From Haemonchus contortus (taxonomy: Eukaryota > Nematoda > Chromadorea > Rhabditida > Trichostrongylidae), in the NCBI GenBank assembly GCA_000469685.2, contig LS997567.1:24468590-24532589 (forward strand): DNA of 64,000 bases, in the 5' to 3' direction. Under the pieces are notes generated by a model. The model was given only the letters and a program-made list of their open reading frames with translations, was not told where the DNA came from and did not search any database. The position numbers were made by a program, and so were the translations under genes. Shown here in pieces: positions 14,770-25,367 of this stretch (position 1 is its first letter; each line of letters starts with the position of its first letter).

Positions 14770-15378
14770 GTAAAATGTAGTTGGGGGGGGGGGGGGGGCG
14801 GGGGCGGAGGTGCCAGCGCCCTCCTGTGCTCTGCGTCTCCGACACCAGGCGGCAGGGTGTGTGTACATTCGTGCGATTCGGGCTGCCCGCGGCAAATTGC
14901 GCGGCGAAATTCGTGGTGGTTTAAACGACTCTGGAGGCTATCATTGGGGCCCAAGTTTGAAGTTAAGTAGGTCAGTAGGATTGTCCACCTCTACTGAAGT
15001 ACTCTACTTCAAGTTCGTGCTCCAATAATCATCGCCAAAGTCATTTAAAACAGCACGAATTTCGCCGCGCAATTTGCCGCGCGCAGCCCGAATCGCACGA
15101 ATGTACCGTCCCCCCAGGCGGCACAGTGCGTAGAGACCACGCTAGGTCGCAGAGATGGTTTACTCCCCTTCTAGGGGAGGAGCTCTGGAGTGGGAAAGAT
15201 GATTATCTCGTGCAAAAAGCTGGGATGGGTTAGGAATTGAACATCCAATTAGTTCACCCTTCCCGAGCTCCTTCCCTAAGCGCCGGGATGGGTGAGATAA
15301 TTAGATAGGGTAAGAATTGAAGAGACGCAGAGCACAGAAGGACGCTGGCGCCCCCCCCCCCCCCCCCCCCCCAACTAA
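14770..15378. repeat. long foldback element with poly-G and poly-C arm ends
   Basis: The left arm runs TAAAATGTAGTTG, G16 (14783-14798), a block ending GCCAGCG then CTCTGCGTCTC, then TACATTCGTGCGATTCGG and a GCGCGGC block. The right arm mirrors it: GCGCGC-rich block, CCGAATCGCACGAATGTAC (about 15088), GAGACGCAGAGCACAG (about 15323), CGCTGGCG, C21 (15352-15372), CAACTAAACTTTC. A diverged hairpin at 14957-15010 forms the centre. About 190 bp of extra sequence sits only in the right arm (15125-15315). No protein is encoded. Confidence 0.8.
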
Positions 15379-15965
15379 ACTTTCATCGAACTATGTTTAC
15401 CGAACTGTGCTTGCACAGAGCGCGCCATGACTGACGAAAATGGCAAATAATTTTGAATTCTACTTATTATTGCAAACGCTGTTCGCCTCTTGTCATCTGC
15501 TATCTTTCAGTTGTTTTTTTTTCTACGTCAAATGCTTTTCCCTCACCATTTCTCAGTGTTAATGCTTCACAGTCATTGAGGATGCAAAATGTCAGTTTAG
15601 CTTTTCATAGCATCGACACGGATTGTGTATTATGTATATGTGGTAGCGTATTCAAATAGTGAGTGGCGGAAGATATCGCCAGTGGACCGTATCAATAGAC
15701 AGCGAGTATATCCTTCGACAGGCTACGATTCACCTTGTGCAACTGTGGGCAGTATGCTCAGAACGCGGGCTAGAAATTGAACAGCGGCTATCTATAACAC
15801 CTTCTTGCGGGACAACTACAACGTGTGCGATGACCCACGATTTTTCTTATATTCGTTCTTGTCAATAGTAACGACGCGAACCAGTAATTAGCGTGGGAGG
15901 CGATCGTTTGGCTTAGCCCTTCGTAGCCACTTTGCCATTGGGGTCATTTATGTTATGCACTCACC
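15379..15965. other. gene-free stretch
   Basis: Moderately AT-rich sequence between two foldback elements. Short open frames (for example 15453-15659 and 15659-15868, plus) have no recognisable domain and no supporting splice context. Confidence 0.4.
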
Positions 15966-16456
15966 GGCATCTTTCCTAGTCCACGACCGGTCGCGCGACT
16001 GGTCGCGGACCCATCTCGCGAGCGACTGGCGGCCGATCGCGCGACTGGTCACTCGACTGATCGCGCCACTGGTCGCTCGATCGGTCGAGGAGGGAGCCGG
16101 TCGGTTGGCGCGATGGGCGGGGTCGCCCCGCCCATTTGAGGCGGAGCGACTCCGCCCATCGCGCTGTTCAACTCGTTCTGATCGCGTAATCTTCTGCTCT
16201 CCTCTCCTGTATAGATGATAGAAGCCAATTCGATCATCTATAGAGGAGAGGAGAGCAGAAGATTACGCGATCTGAGATGTGCGCGCTCCTTCTGAGGCCC
16301 ATTTGAGGCGGCGCGACTCCGCCCATCGCGCCAACCGACATGCACCCGTCGAGGAGGCCGCGCTAGTTATGGGTGCCGCCGTGGACGGTCCCGAGCAGAT
16401 CGCGCGATCAGTCGAGCGACCAGTCGCGCGACTGGTCGTGGACTATGAAAGATGCC
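15966..16456. repeat. long palindromic foldback element (about 490 bp), GC-rich arms
   Basis: GGCATCTTTC at 15966 pairs with GAAAGATGCC ending at 16456, and AGTCCACGACC pairs with GTCGTGGACT. The arms are built from repeated GGTCGCGCGACTGGTCGC-like units that are themselves near-palindromic. The central 40-bp arms, 16180-16219 and 16233-16272 (GATCGCGTAATCTTCTGCTC and its complement), are almost perfect around a 13-bp loop. The two halves differ by several substitutions and indels further out. It is non-coding and likely a miniature foldback transposon. Confidence 0.88.
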
Positions 16457-17178
16457 ACCAGAAGCCGTTCAGTTCAGTTATCTTCGTAACTCCGTTCAAA
16501 AAGTCGCTCGGCACATTTGCAGCGCAGATTCGAAATGAAAGGCCGAAAGTAAGGTTAGCAATAAAGTCTCATTTCGAATGACCATTTCGACTTGGAATCT
16601 TTTCTTTGCTTGTCTCTATTAAGCCAATAGATAGCCAGTAGCCACAAATCGAGAGGCTGGATATTTGGACGAGCTACCCGGCACAGAACTTGCGTTGTAG
16701 GGCGCCTAGATTATAGTCTTCCCCGTGTACAATATGTGGTGCTGTCAGATCGGTAAACGGCCTAGATAGGGCGTCATAATGGCTCAAATGTTGATTCGGC
16801 TGTATGGATCACCCAAAGGCGTACGACGGCGTTGTAGACGGCACTGTCACAAGGGACACCTATGTGGGAAATGAGAACGACTAGTTGCGACAGTGGAAGC
16901 TAGCTTCGAACACCTCTGGTATAATGTAGTAAGCTTTCTACGCAATCGCAACAACTCATATCTCGTCCGCACACCCCTTCCATGCCATTGTCGTCGTGGT
17001 ACGTACAACCCCTATTTACAGGGAGGAAGCCTTATATTTCGCAAAGTCGATGGATTTTCTCGTTTTGATCGCTACTCGTGCACTATTCTCCATAACAAGC
17101 ATTTCCGCTTTTCAACTTAAAATGGGTACCTCAAAATCATCATGAACTGTGCCTTTCATTGAATGGCTCGGCGAGGTA
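16457..17178. repeat. MITE fragment ending GAACTGTGCCTTT; no gene
   Basis: The right edge at 17144-17157 carries GAACTGTGCCTTT, the terminus of the MITE family seen complete at 26849-27526. An internal block (CGGCCTAGATAGGGCGTCAT at about 16762) matches CGGCCTAGCCAGGGCGTAAT at about 27873 in the copy at 27777. The left edge is not clear. Short frames here are not supported as genes. Confidence 0.5.
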
Positions 17179-17191
17179 GGAACCAGTTCAT

Positions 17192-20100
17192 ACTTACTTA
17201 CTTGGATACTTGGACGCTCGTTGTCGGCTGATACCCTCAGCGGCGAGCACACGCTTCCATCCATTTTTGACGATCTTGAGCGGTTTGGGACCAGTGCTGA
17301 CCATCGTTTCCCTGAAGTTTCTTCAGTGAATCACTCCATCTCGTTGCAGGACGGCCAAGTGTGCGTTTAATCTCACGTGGGTACCAGAACGTGACGCGAG
17401 TGGTCCACCTATCGTCCGTGCGTCTAACCACGTGCCCTGCCCATCGTTTCTTTGCGTTCCACGCGTACATTTCGGCGTCACGGATGCCGGACATTAAGCG
17501 CATGTCTGCGCTGCGGAGGTTGAGACTTCTCTGCTTTGCGCGGTTGATCTTCAGCAACGTCCGCTCTAGAGCTCTTTGTGCGCGAACCAACATTAGCGTT
17601 GACGTCTTGTTCTCCGCCCACGTCTCGGATGCGTAACAGAGTGCTGGCAATACCGTAGAGTCGAAAAGGTCGGCTCGTAATTTCTTGTCCGATACGAGAT
17701 GAGCCGCTTCTTTTATGTTTCCGATTGCCGCCCACGCGCATCTTCTGCGCCTCATAATCTCTGCACGCAGGTCGTTGTCCATGGAAATGAGACGACCGAG
17801 GTACACATAGGAGTCGGTGAACGGTAACGAGGTGCCTTCTAGTGTGATCGGTGACGCATCCGCCCATTCGTTTCGCATGACCATTGTCTTGCTTCTGTTC
17901 ATCGTGAGGCCGATGGCCTTGCTGACGTCGTCCAACTCCTCTACCATCTGCTGCAGTTCCTCTCGGTTTTGGCTGATGAGGACGATATCGTCTGCGAAGC
18001 GCAGGTTGGACAGTTTCCTGCCGTCGATGTTGATGCCTTTATCGTCCCAGTCCAGTTGCAGCATCGCGTGGTTCAGTGCGGTGGTGAACAGTTTAGGAGA
18101 TATCGTGTCACCCTGCCTGACTCCTTTTTCAATCGGCACGCGAAGCTCTCGTTGGAACATGCGGATGGTGGTAAACGTGTCTGTATTACACTGTTCCAGC
18201 AGGTTGATGTAGCATGGATCGACTCCTGCATGGTGCAATGCGTTCCAAACAGAGTTGTGCTCCACACTGTCGAATGCCTTCGCATAGTCGATAAAGCAGA
18301 GAAGGAGTGGTTGTTTGTATTCCCTGGTCCGCTCTATCAGCTGCGTGATAGTGTGGATGTGGTCCATGCAACAGAAGCCTTTGCGAAAACCGGCTTGTTC
18401 GACTGGTTGGTACTCGTCCAGTTGCCTCTCGAGTCTGTTTAGTATGATCTTAGTAAACAGCTTGTACGGCTGCGAGAGAAGCGCAATTGGACGGTAGTTT
18501 TTCATTTGATCGCGCTCTCCTTTCTTGAACAGAAGAACCGTGTTTGACTTCTTCCACTGGTCCGGAATCCTCTGAGCGTCCAGGTACTTGTTGAAGCGCT
18601 TGGTGAGCTGCTTGATGATGGTTTGGGACGCCGATTTCAAGAAGTCCGCTGAGATGCGGTCCGGGCCAGGCGCCTTTCTCGATTTCATCTGACGTATGGC
18701 GCGTTCTACCTCCCATTCTTCTATCCTCGGAGCCTTCTCTTGTGTTGGCGTAGGAATACGGGAAACCGATACCGTCGACCGAAAGAGGTTCGTGTAGTAG
18801 CCGACGGCAATCTCCTCGATCTTCGTTCTCGATGTCTGCGGTCTGCCCATCTCGTCCCTCATAACTGCGATGATCGAGCGAGAGTCGGTAAGGTCCTTAC
18901 GACATCGCTTGAGGCTCGATCTCGTCTCTGCTGCTTCCTTCAGTCGGGTGTCTTTGTATCGCTGTATCGACTCTCTCACAGCGATGCGGCACGCTTTATT
19001 GATCGTGGTACGTTCCAGAAGTGAAGATGCAGAATTACGGTAAACGGCAGCCCGCTGTTGGAGGAGGGTGCTAGCAATTTCATCGATCCTGCTCCTCGAG
19101 TTGACCCTTGCTGAAATAGCCGATGCCGTTGCGCAGTGTAGCAGTCCTTTTACAAGCAGGTCGTAATCGTGTGTCAAGTCCTGTGCCTCCTGCCACGTGT
19201 ACTGAGCAGCTACCACCTCCATGGCGCTAGTGTCATACCGCGGTAGTCGTATAGGAGGAGGCCGGAAACAATCACGTCGTCGAAGTTTTGCTCGTAGACG
19301 GATTTTGGCTCTGACGAGCCTATGGTCGCTTCCGGTGCGGAACGCCTCTACCACACTGACGTCCAGCAGGCTCCACTTTCTGTTGGTGAGAACGTGGTCG
19401 ATTTCGCTGTGAGTCTCTGCATTAGGGCTCTCCCATGTCCAACGTCGACCCTCGTTTTTCACGAAGAAGCTGTTTCCGTGAAATAGATTGCACGCCTCTA
19501 AAAGGTCCATCAATCGCTCTCCGTTTTCGTTCGTTTCTCCAATTCCATGTGGTCCAGTGCGTGCAGTTGCCGGTCTCTCTTCGTGGATGACTGCGTTGAA
19601 GTCCCCAACAACGTACTTGTAGTATGATCTCTCGTTTTTTAAAACCTCCTCCAGTTCCTTATAAAAGGCGTCCTTTTCTCCGTCGGTTGCTGTTGACGTC
19701 GGCGCATAGCAGTTAACAATGCTGACTGTTGTGCGCCTTTCGATGCGTAGGCGGAGAATGGCCAGTCGCGGGCCGAGTACCTCGGTTGAGTCGACCAGGT
19801 GTTCGATCCGACGATGGACCAAGAATCCGACGCCTCCGACGTTTTTCCCGTCGACCTTCGCTCCTAGAACGAAGAGGTGCCCGTCATTGGTCCTCTTGAT
19901 GGCCGTTTCCTTGGTTTTCGTCTCCTGAAGAGCAATGACGTCGAAGCGAAGTCTCCGGCTGGTCTCACTCAAGATAGTTTGGTCCGCCTTCGAGGCAATG
20001 GTACGGCAGTTATAGGTGCAAATTCGTAAGCAGTCTCCATGCCTCGAAGGCTTTTCGTCCTGTGCACTCCAAATCCTGCGGCGGTTTTTGTCTACAGGTC

Positions 20101-20310
20101 CCTTCAGGTCGCCGTTTGCTCCAGTGCACTTGGAGCTCGTGCTTCCATCTGCGCCGCTCCGGACCCTCATTGTGCGTGTCGGAGCTGTTGTACCGTCCTC
20201 GGGTAGCTAGCCCATTTTGAGGCGGTGATTACCTCCACTGTTGGCCGGAATTTCTTCCGTTTCGCACCCTCGCCGCTTCGAGGCCAGTGGTAGGATTTGG
20301 GGGGGGGGGG
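17192..20310 (-). mobile_element. RTE-clade non-LTR retrotransposon, apparently full length
   Basis: The 3.1 kb element is flanked by a perfect 13-bp target-site duplication, GGAACCAGTTCAT, at 17179-17191 and 20311-20323. On the minus strand it begins with a C-run (complement of the G-run at 20298-20310), has a short 5' leader, one ORF (20170 to 17237) and a very short 3' end. It finishes in an AAGTAAGTAAGTA simple repeat against the target duplication. A short 3' tail of small tandem repeats instead of poly(A) is typical of RTE elements. Intact ORF plus perfect duplication indicates a recent insertion. Older relatives lie at 22605-25200. Confidence 0.93.
17237..20170 (-). CDS. RTE retrotransposon ORF: apurinic-type endonuclease plus reverse transcriptase
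   Basis: A 977-codon ORF without stops or frameshifts. An apurinic-type endonuclease spans about residues 48-290: TYNCRT (52-57), LQETK with catalytic Glu83, VNCYAP (152-157), GDFN (189-192), SEIDHV (255-260) and SDH (281-283). The reverse transcriptase follows at about 480-800: KAPGPD (499-504), NYRPIALLS (558-566), QAGFRKGF (592-599), DYAKAFDSV (628-636), VRQGDTISP (684-692), catalytic FADD (725-728) and YLG (790-792). The conserved C-terminal tail has KKRWAGHVVRR and GRPATRWSD. The endonuclease nicks the target and the polymerase copies the RNA onto it. The start is the first ATG after an in-frame stop; the leader is short. Key residues all look present, so the protein may be active. Confidence 0.93.
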   Translation of the reverse strand: MRVRSGADGSTSSKCTGANGDLKGPVDKNRRRIWSAQDEKPSRHGDCLRICTYNCRTIASKADQTILSETSRRLRFDVIALQETKTKETAIKRTNDGHLFVLGAKVDGKNVGGVGFLVHRRIEHLVDSTEVLGPRLAILRLRIERRTTVSIVNCYAPTSTATDGEKDAFYKELEEVLKNERSYYKYVVGDFNAVIHEERPATARTGPHGIGETNENGERLMDLLEACNLFHGNSFFVKNEGRRWTWESPNAETHSEIDHVLTNRKWSLLDVSVVEAFRTGSDHRLVRAKIRLRAKLRRRDCFRPPPIRLPRYDTSAMEVVAAQYTWQEAQDLTHDYDLLVKGLLHCATASAISARVNSRSRIDEIASTLLQQRAAVYRNSASSLLERTTINKACRIAVRESIQRYKDTRLKEAAETRSSLKRCRKDLTDSRSIIAVMRDEMGRPQTSRTKIEEIAVGYYTNLFRSTVSVSRIPTPTQEKAPRIEEWEVERAIRQMKSRKAPGPDRISADFLKSASQTIIKQLTKRFNKYLDAQRIPDQWKKSNTVLLFKKGERDQMKNYRPIALLSQPYKLFTKIILNRLERQLDEYQPVEQAGFRKGFCCMDHIHTITQLIERTREYKQPLLLCFIDYAKAFDSVEHNSVWNALHHAGVDPCYINLLEQCNTDTFTTIRMFQRELRVPIEKGVRQGDTISPKLFTTALNHAMLQLDWDDKGINIDGRKLSNLRFADDIVLISQNREELQQMVEELDDVSKAIGLTMNRSKTMVMRNEWADASPITLEGTSLPFTDSYVYLGRLISMDNDLRAEIMRRRRCAWAAIGNIKEAAHLVSDKKLRADLFDSTVLPALCYASETWAENKTSTLMLVRAQRALERTLLKINRAKQRSLNLRSADMRLMSGIRDAEMYAWNAKKRWAGHVVRRTDDRWTTRVTFWYPREIKRTLGRPATRWSDSLKKLQGNDGQHWSQTAQDRQKWMEACARR

Positions 20311-20458
20311 GGAACCAGTTCATGGACAGGGGAAATATTATGCGTAAATCAAGGAATTGACAAGAAAAGAGCATCCCAGATGTTTATTTTTGTCTCTTAT
20401 GATAGTTTCAGGAACCACATGCTTTTTTTTGTGGGTTATTTTCCATAAAAAAATATAT

Positions 20459-20763
20459 GGGTGCTTTCAGAGTCCAACGACGTGCATTGAAAACGCAGCG
20501 TTGGCAGGTACAATATGACAGTGCTGTACGTCGTCTCTTAACAACGTTGGACGCGTAGTTGACCTCTTTTGACGTCGTACGCGTTTCGTTCACCGCTTGG
20601 AAAATAGCATGCACCAGCGCAAAGGTCGTCAGAGGCGGCGCGGACGTCGTCTACAGCTACCCGCCGAGCGACCAACGTTGTCAGCAGGCCAGATTCAGCG
20701 CCGTCAACGTTTGTCTGGCAAAGCTGCGTTTTTAGCGCACGTCATTGAGTTCTGAAAGCGCCC
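20459..20763. repeat. foldback/MITE with about 45-bp imperfect inverted arms
   Basis: The plus sequence at 20459-20508 (ATGGGTGCTTTCAGAGTCC, then a GACGTGCATTGAAAACGCAG block) is the inverse of 20715-20763 (GCTGCGTTTTTAGCGCACG, then GAAAGCGCCCAT). Inner ACAACGTTGG blocks at about 20541 and 20671 extend the symmetry. It is non-coding, with no clear target duplication. Confidence 0.65.
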
Positions 20764-21958
20764 ATTGGTCCCCTCTGCCAGCCATCATTTGAGGGTAACG
20801 GAACTTCTCTCCGACTGCGGCATTCTCCCTTGCGGCATGCGGCAAATGTTACTGCAATTACCGTACTCACCCCGCCTCCCTGCCAATCGATATGACGCAA
20901 TATTTTTCGTTGATTGCCTTTCTTTTTTTTGTTAGATTCGATCGTTTTTTTCAACTCCTTTTTCGTTTTTATGCTTATTAGACTTGATCAATTGGAATGC
21001 TTCCTCCTATATTAGCGATGATCAAAACCCCATTGGAACTGAAGGGAGTGACCAGCCAATTCAAGCAGTCGAAGGATTCCCTACCTCACAAATTGCGCGC
21101 TCCAATCTTCCATCGCAATGCTGCGATACGCGGTGGGTGCGACGCCGTTTTCGGGGAGGTTCCGGGCCCCTTTTTCCTTACCACCCAAATTGCATGAGAT
21201 TGTACTACGCTGTTTCAAGGATTCCCCGGAAGCAATATGCTAGTTTGGTGTAATTTTTTTTGCAACCGCGACTTTGGCACGTTTGAGGTACGAGTTTCTT
21301 TCTGAACTCTTCTCTTCAGACGCTCTACGAGCTTTTTGTCCTTCATTTTAATCACTATTGCTGCGGGTGTCTCCAAGAGAAAAGCATGAGCTCCTCAAGG
21401 CGCTTATGAAGCAGCAATCACCACGAAAGCGTGTACAATTAACATCGCCATACAGAGAGTCCATGGGGTTACGCAAAGAACAAGTTGGTCGGTTTTCCAA
21501 CGCTCTCAGGTCAAGCATTACACTTGCAATGCTCAGAGAATGAGCAGGCCTCCATGTACCAGTGCTAGACGAAATAGACGATTCAGACGTCGTTTCAGAT
21601 CTCACCCTCATTCTCACTACGAGCGACATTGCTGTGGAATTTAATGAGCCATGGCACCAATATTCGTAGGCAAGCACTAGGACGACGTCTGGATGCTGCC
21701 GAACTAAACTAAAGGTGTCTAGCCAGAAATCTCCCTGTTCCAGTTACAAGTCGAGAGGCTTGCCTGGACCTTGCACCCCGCCATCATGGACGGATTCCGG
21801 CGGGGATGAGCAAATTACTTTTACCAAATAATAATAATACTTTACTTAATAACGAGCTTGTTTTCATGTCATAGAAAGGTACTGCTGGAAAGCTCTCTAT
21901 TCCTTCATCCTAGATGGAGCTCACGTTATACCGGAGAACGAAGGTGTTTGAACAGAAA
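20764..21958. other. gene-free stretch with unassigned open frames
   Basis: A region at 21348-21677 is open on both strands for 60-110 codons (plus: REKHELLKALMKQQSPRKRV...). It matches no family I can name and lacks clear splice sites. No host gene can be supported. Confidence 0.35.
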
Positions 21959-21959
21959 C

Positions 21960-22490
21960 TATTACCCTAACTTTGGGCAGAATATTTTGTTGTTAACGTT
22001 GAAGAGCGTTTATATAAGTGAATCTTTTTGCACCCCTCTCCTTGAGGTCTCTGGAGGCTATTTTGAGAATATGTTCAGAACTCCTCTTTTCCTTGGTTTG
22101 AGCTAACCCTTATGAGGTCGGTGAAGGGTGAGAAAAACTTTTCTTGTAATACCTTTTCAGTGTTCACAAATGAGAGGGATCTCCTCAGATGGTAAATATT
22201 GAGCCCAAAAATGTTTTGCAAGGTTCAGGATGCAGTTCATGGAAACAATAAAGAAGCGCATGCATCAAGGACTTGACCCTTGATATGCCTACCAGTACAC
22301 CACCCTACCAACTGCCCCATCGTTGCACCATTTTGGCTTTGCTCGGTTCGGAGATGTGTTCAGTGAACAGTGATATAACGCAAGGAAGAATTGGCCGCGT
22401 AATTTTGTTTGAATCAGCGTTCAAAACCACCTACGGCGGTATACGTTTCTTCTCGATAGGCCACTGCCATCAGGAGTCTTTGTAAGGAGA
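21960..22490. repeat. dispersed repeat with tRNA-like core, copy 1
   Basis: This diverged copy shares the order of blocks found at 35845-36387 and 56390-56890: GCAGAATATTTTG, CTCCTTGAGG, TTCAGAACTCCTCTT, GGTCGGTGAAGGGTGAGAAA, TATTGAGCCCAAAAATGTTTTGCAA, a tRNA-like stretch around 22262-22330, GGCTTTGCTCGGTTCGG, and AAAACCACCTACGGCGGTATA at the far end. The B-box-like sequence is degraded here. The family looks like a tRNA-related SINE or a SINE carried inside a longer repeat. Confidence 0.65.
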
Positions 22491-23279
22491 CACAACCTCA
22501 ACCGTCACTCAATCTCGGTGCGTTTTAACATTGATCCATAAGCTCTATGGATAGAATTTTGAAGGTATCTTCTATTTCTTGGCTATTGCGTTTCTATCAT
22601 TTATTGATCGAAAATAATTGCATGACATTTCTTCTTACATTTCCTGCATTCACCTTTATCAGCTGTCATCGATTTCCTCGAGCGGCACCAGTAATGTCTC
22701 CAATCGTTTCTGTCGCAAGCCAGAGCAGTCCAGTGAATTGTCCTCGCTCGAGGGACATAAGGCAAAGCATTCTTTTCGTTCAGAGCTTTCAGAGCTTGGA
22801 GAAGGCTGATCGTCGCGCTGGCGGCCGTGCTGGTGTTCCTTAGACGTCGCGAGGGATTCAGTAGTAACCGCCCTGATCGAACGGTCATCACGATGTCACA
22901 TTACGTGTCCGGCCCACCTGATCTTCGATTTCTTGGTGTAAGCAACGGTATCCCTGATCTTCGTTCGATCTCGGAACTCCGGATTCCCTCCTGCATTTGC
23001 GCGAATGGGGAAATTCCGAACGTCGTCCTCCGAATGACGTTGACTGCATGTTCATACTGCTTTCATAGAGTCCAGGTCTACGGGGCGTATGTCGAAGCAG
23101 GAAGGACCACAGTGTCGAAAAGGAGTGCGCCGTATGTTCCTTGTCTTCTTCCATACCCCCTCGATCTTTTTAAATGTTCCCCATGCCTCGCGTTTCCTTC
23201 TGTTCTGCTCCGGTGTTAGGTCGTTAATCATATTGAGTTCTCAATCTAGATACTTGTAGCTGAAGCATTTACAGATGTT

Positions 23280-23415
23280 GGGTTCCACGTCTAATTACTT
23301 CGCACCTTCCTCGCCCATCCACTCACCCGCCTGTGGGGTGACCTCGCTCAATTGGTTGGCTGCTGACCTCTCTGGTAGTCTGAGTGAATTGATGTTGATC
23401 TTATGGATTGGAAAC

Positions 23416-23498
<83 letters not shown>

Positions 23499-24285
23499 TG
23501 TTATTATTACACATTCTGAATTCTGGGTTTCTGAAAACGAAGGGTTTCGGTTCACGGAACTCACAGTGCTTTCGGGTGCTGAGGATAAATAAAAGGAATT
23601 CGGTGCCACAGCACTCGGGTAACAGAAAGTGAAGTTGCAAGTGGTGGAAGGGGTGAAGGTGCATAGGATAGGGGTAGTGCAGTGCATTGTGGTGGGTTAG
23701 CTAAATACAGGGACTCGTAGGAATAAGAAGGAGCAACAGGAGCAGCTAATCTTGAGTTCAAGCCGGGGAAGGCCCTGTAGTCGAATTCAGAGTAGTACAA
23801 GTGAGACATCGTGCTCATGCGATGACAATCACACTACACAGGTGATTTATAACGCTTTCATCCGCATGTTCAAATACCTACAAGTGACCTACCGGCAGTG
23901 TCCAAAGAAAGCGACATAGGGTGTAAAAAAGTAAGAAAGGTCACTCTGATAACTAGTTTGCCTGCAGGCGTCTCGTGAGAATGAATGCTTACACGATGTG
24001 ATAAATCCTTTTCCCATTCCTATGATCTTTCCAATCATTACTTTGGCCTCCACAGCTTTCTGTGTAGCATTATCAATGTGCTGCATAATTATTTTTTGTT
24101 TTGCTTTATTTTATTTTTCGACTTCAGAAGTTTCTCAATCATATAATTGATATTGTTACTCCTGAGCATGGTGGTCTGGCAGAGGTCAGCAGCCAACCAG
24201 TTAAGCGAGGTCACCCCACAGGCGGGTGAGTGGATGGGCGAGGAAGGTGCGCAGTAATTAGACGTGGAACCAAATAGGCTCACCG
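23280..24285. mobile_element. 1.0 kb inverted-repeat element inside the RTE relic, 9-bp target duplication
   Basis: ACAGATGTT occurs on both sides (23271-23279 and 24286-24294), and the RTE reading resumes across them, so this is an insertion. The inner ends are about 100-bp near-identical inverted repeats starting GGTTCCACGTCTAATTAC: left at 23281-23380, right at about 24165-24272. The right side has 13 extra bases outside the repeat. The interior holds an ATT microsatellite and no coding capacity I can recognise. A 9-bp duplication would fit a Mutator-like or foldback element better than Tc1/mariner. Confidence 0.75.
23419..23497. repeat. (ATT)n microsatellite
   Basis: About 26 uninterrupted copies of a trinucleotide, inside the inverted-repeat insertion. 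Confidence 0.97.
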
Positions 24286-25324
24286 ACAGATGTTCGTTCC
24301 GTTCAGCGTGAAAGGAGCATCAGGTACCAATCCGTTCTTCATGAACATCGTCTTCATTAGATTTGTTCGTCAGCCGATCTTTCCTCAAGCGTTGTCGAAT
24401 TCTTCCAGCATACGTTCCGCCTGATAGCGATGTTTGGTGTAATAAACACGATGTCGTATGCAGGGCGGAGGTGATGTAAGTAGCGGCCGTCGACTCTACT
24501 CCTATGCCTTCTAATAACGCACGATGTTATCGAGAACGGAACTAAAAAGTTTTGGCGAAATGATATCGCTCTGGAGAACACACCTCTTCACGTTGGTAAT
24601 GACTCCTTTGTAGAATGGCAAGATCCTGGTCGTAAACTTATTGTAGCACGCGGAACATCCTTACATGCTGAGGAACACCCTGCTCGCCCAGGGCTTTGAT
24701 ACCGCTTCTGTCTCGACGGTATCAAAGGCCTTCTTCAAATTGATGAGCGTCAGACATAACGGCAATATGTATTCTCGCCGTACTTCAGCGAGTCTTTTAA
24801 CAATGGGGAAGTGCTAAATTATGCTGAACCCTCTATGAAATCCTGCTTGCTTGCATAGCTCATCATCATCATCATTTAAAATTCTGCTAGTCGTGCCCAG
24901 GATTAAGCGCATGAAAACTTGTAGCTTACAGACAGCAGGTAGATTGGGCGATAGTTTCCAGTACCGTAGGATCTCCCTTCTTACACGACAACTCAGTCTT
25001 GCTAGTTTTCCATGACGTGGGCACTTTGCATTCCGACAGCCGCGGCATCTATTAAAAGTCCTGACGGCGCTGCATCTACTCAAAGTCCTGACGGCAACTG
25101 GTGGAAGACTTATTGGGTGTTCTCCTTCGATCCTATCGGGATCGGGCGCCGTACATTTCTTCATCGACGTGATAACATGCCAAATTTTGGAAGGCATAAC
25201 CGAAGGAGCGGCATATCAGTCTTGACTAAGATGATAAATAAGCAGGGTGAGGTGGCTATCGAAGAGACCCGAATAAAAGCCAGAGGTGACCTAAATTGCC
25301 CTTCAAGGTGCAGTAACTGCTTCA

Positions 25325-25325
<1 letters not shown>

Positions 25326-25366
<41 letters not shown>
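25326..25366. repeat. (CTG)n microsatellite
   Basis: About 13 CTG repeats just upstream (minus sense) of the RTE relic. No supported gene reads through it. Confidence 0.95.

Positions 25367-25367
<1 letters not shown>

Larger units (their letters stand above)
22605..25200 (-). pseudogene. degenerate RTE reverse transcriptase, interrupted by an insertion
   Basis: Minus-strand frames spell out RTE polymerase motifs in order from 25200 down: SMKKCTAPDPDRI, CKQAGFHRGFS (about 24835), NLKKAFDTVETEAV (about 24740), SDIISPKLFS (about 24570), ERMLEEFDNA (about 24390) and FMKNGLVPDAPFTLNGTNI (about 24330). After a 1.0 kb insertion (23280-24285) the tail resumes with CFSYKYLD (about 23265), [18 protein letters not shown] (about 22920) and VPLEEIDDS near 22680. 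Stops and frameshifts are frequent and the endonuclease half is missing. The subfamily differs from the intact RTE at 17-20 kb. Confidence 0.85.

Noticed and set aside
21348..21677. Open frames on both strands (109 and 61 codons)
   Set aside because: No family match, no exon boundaries and no neighbouring exons.
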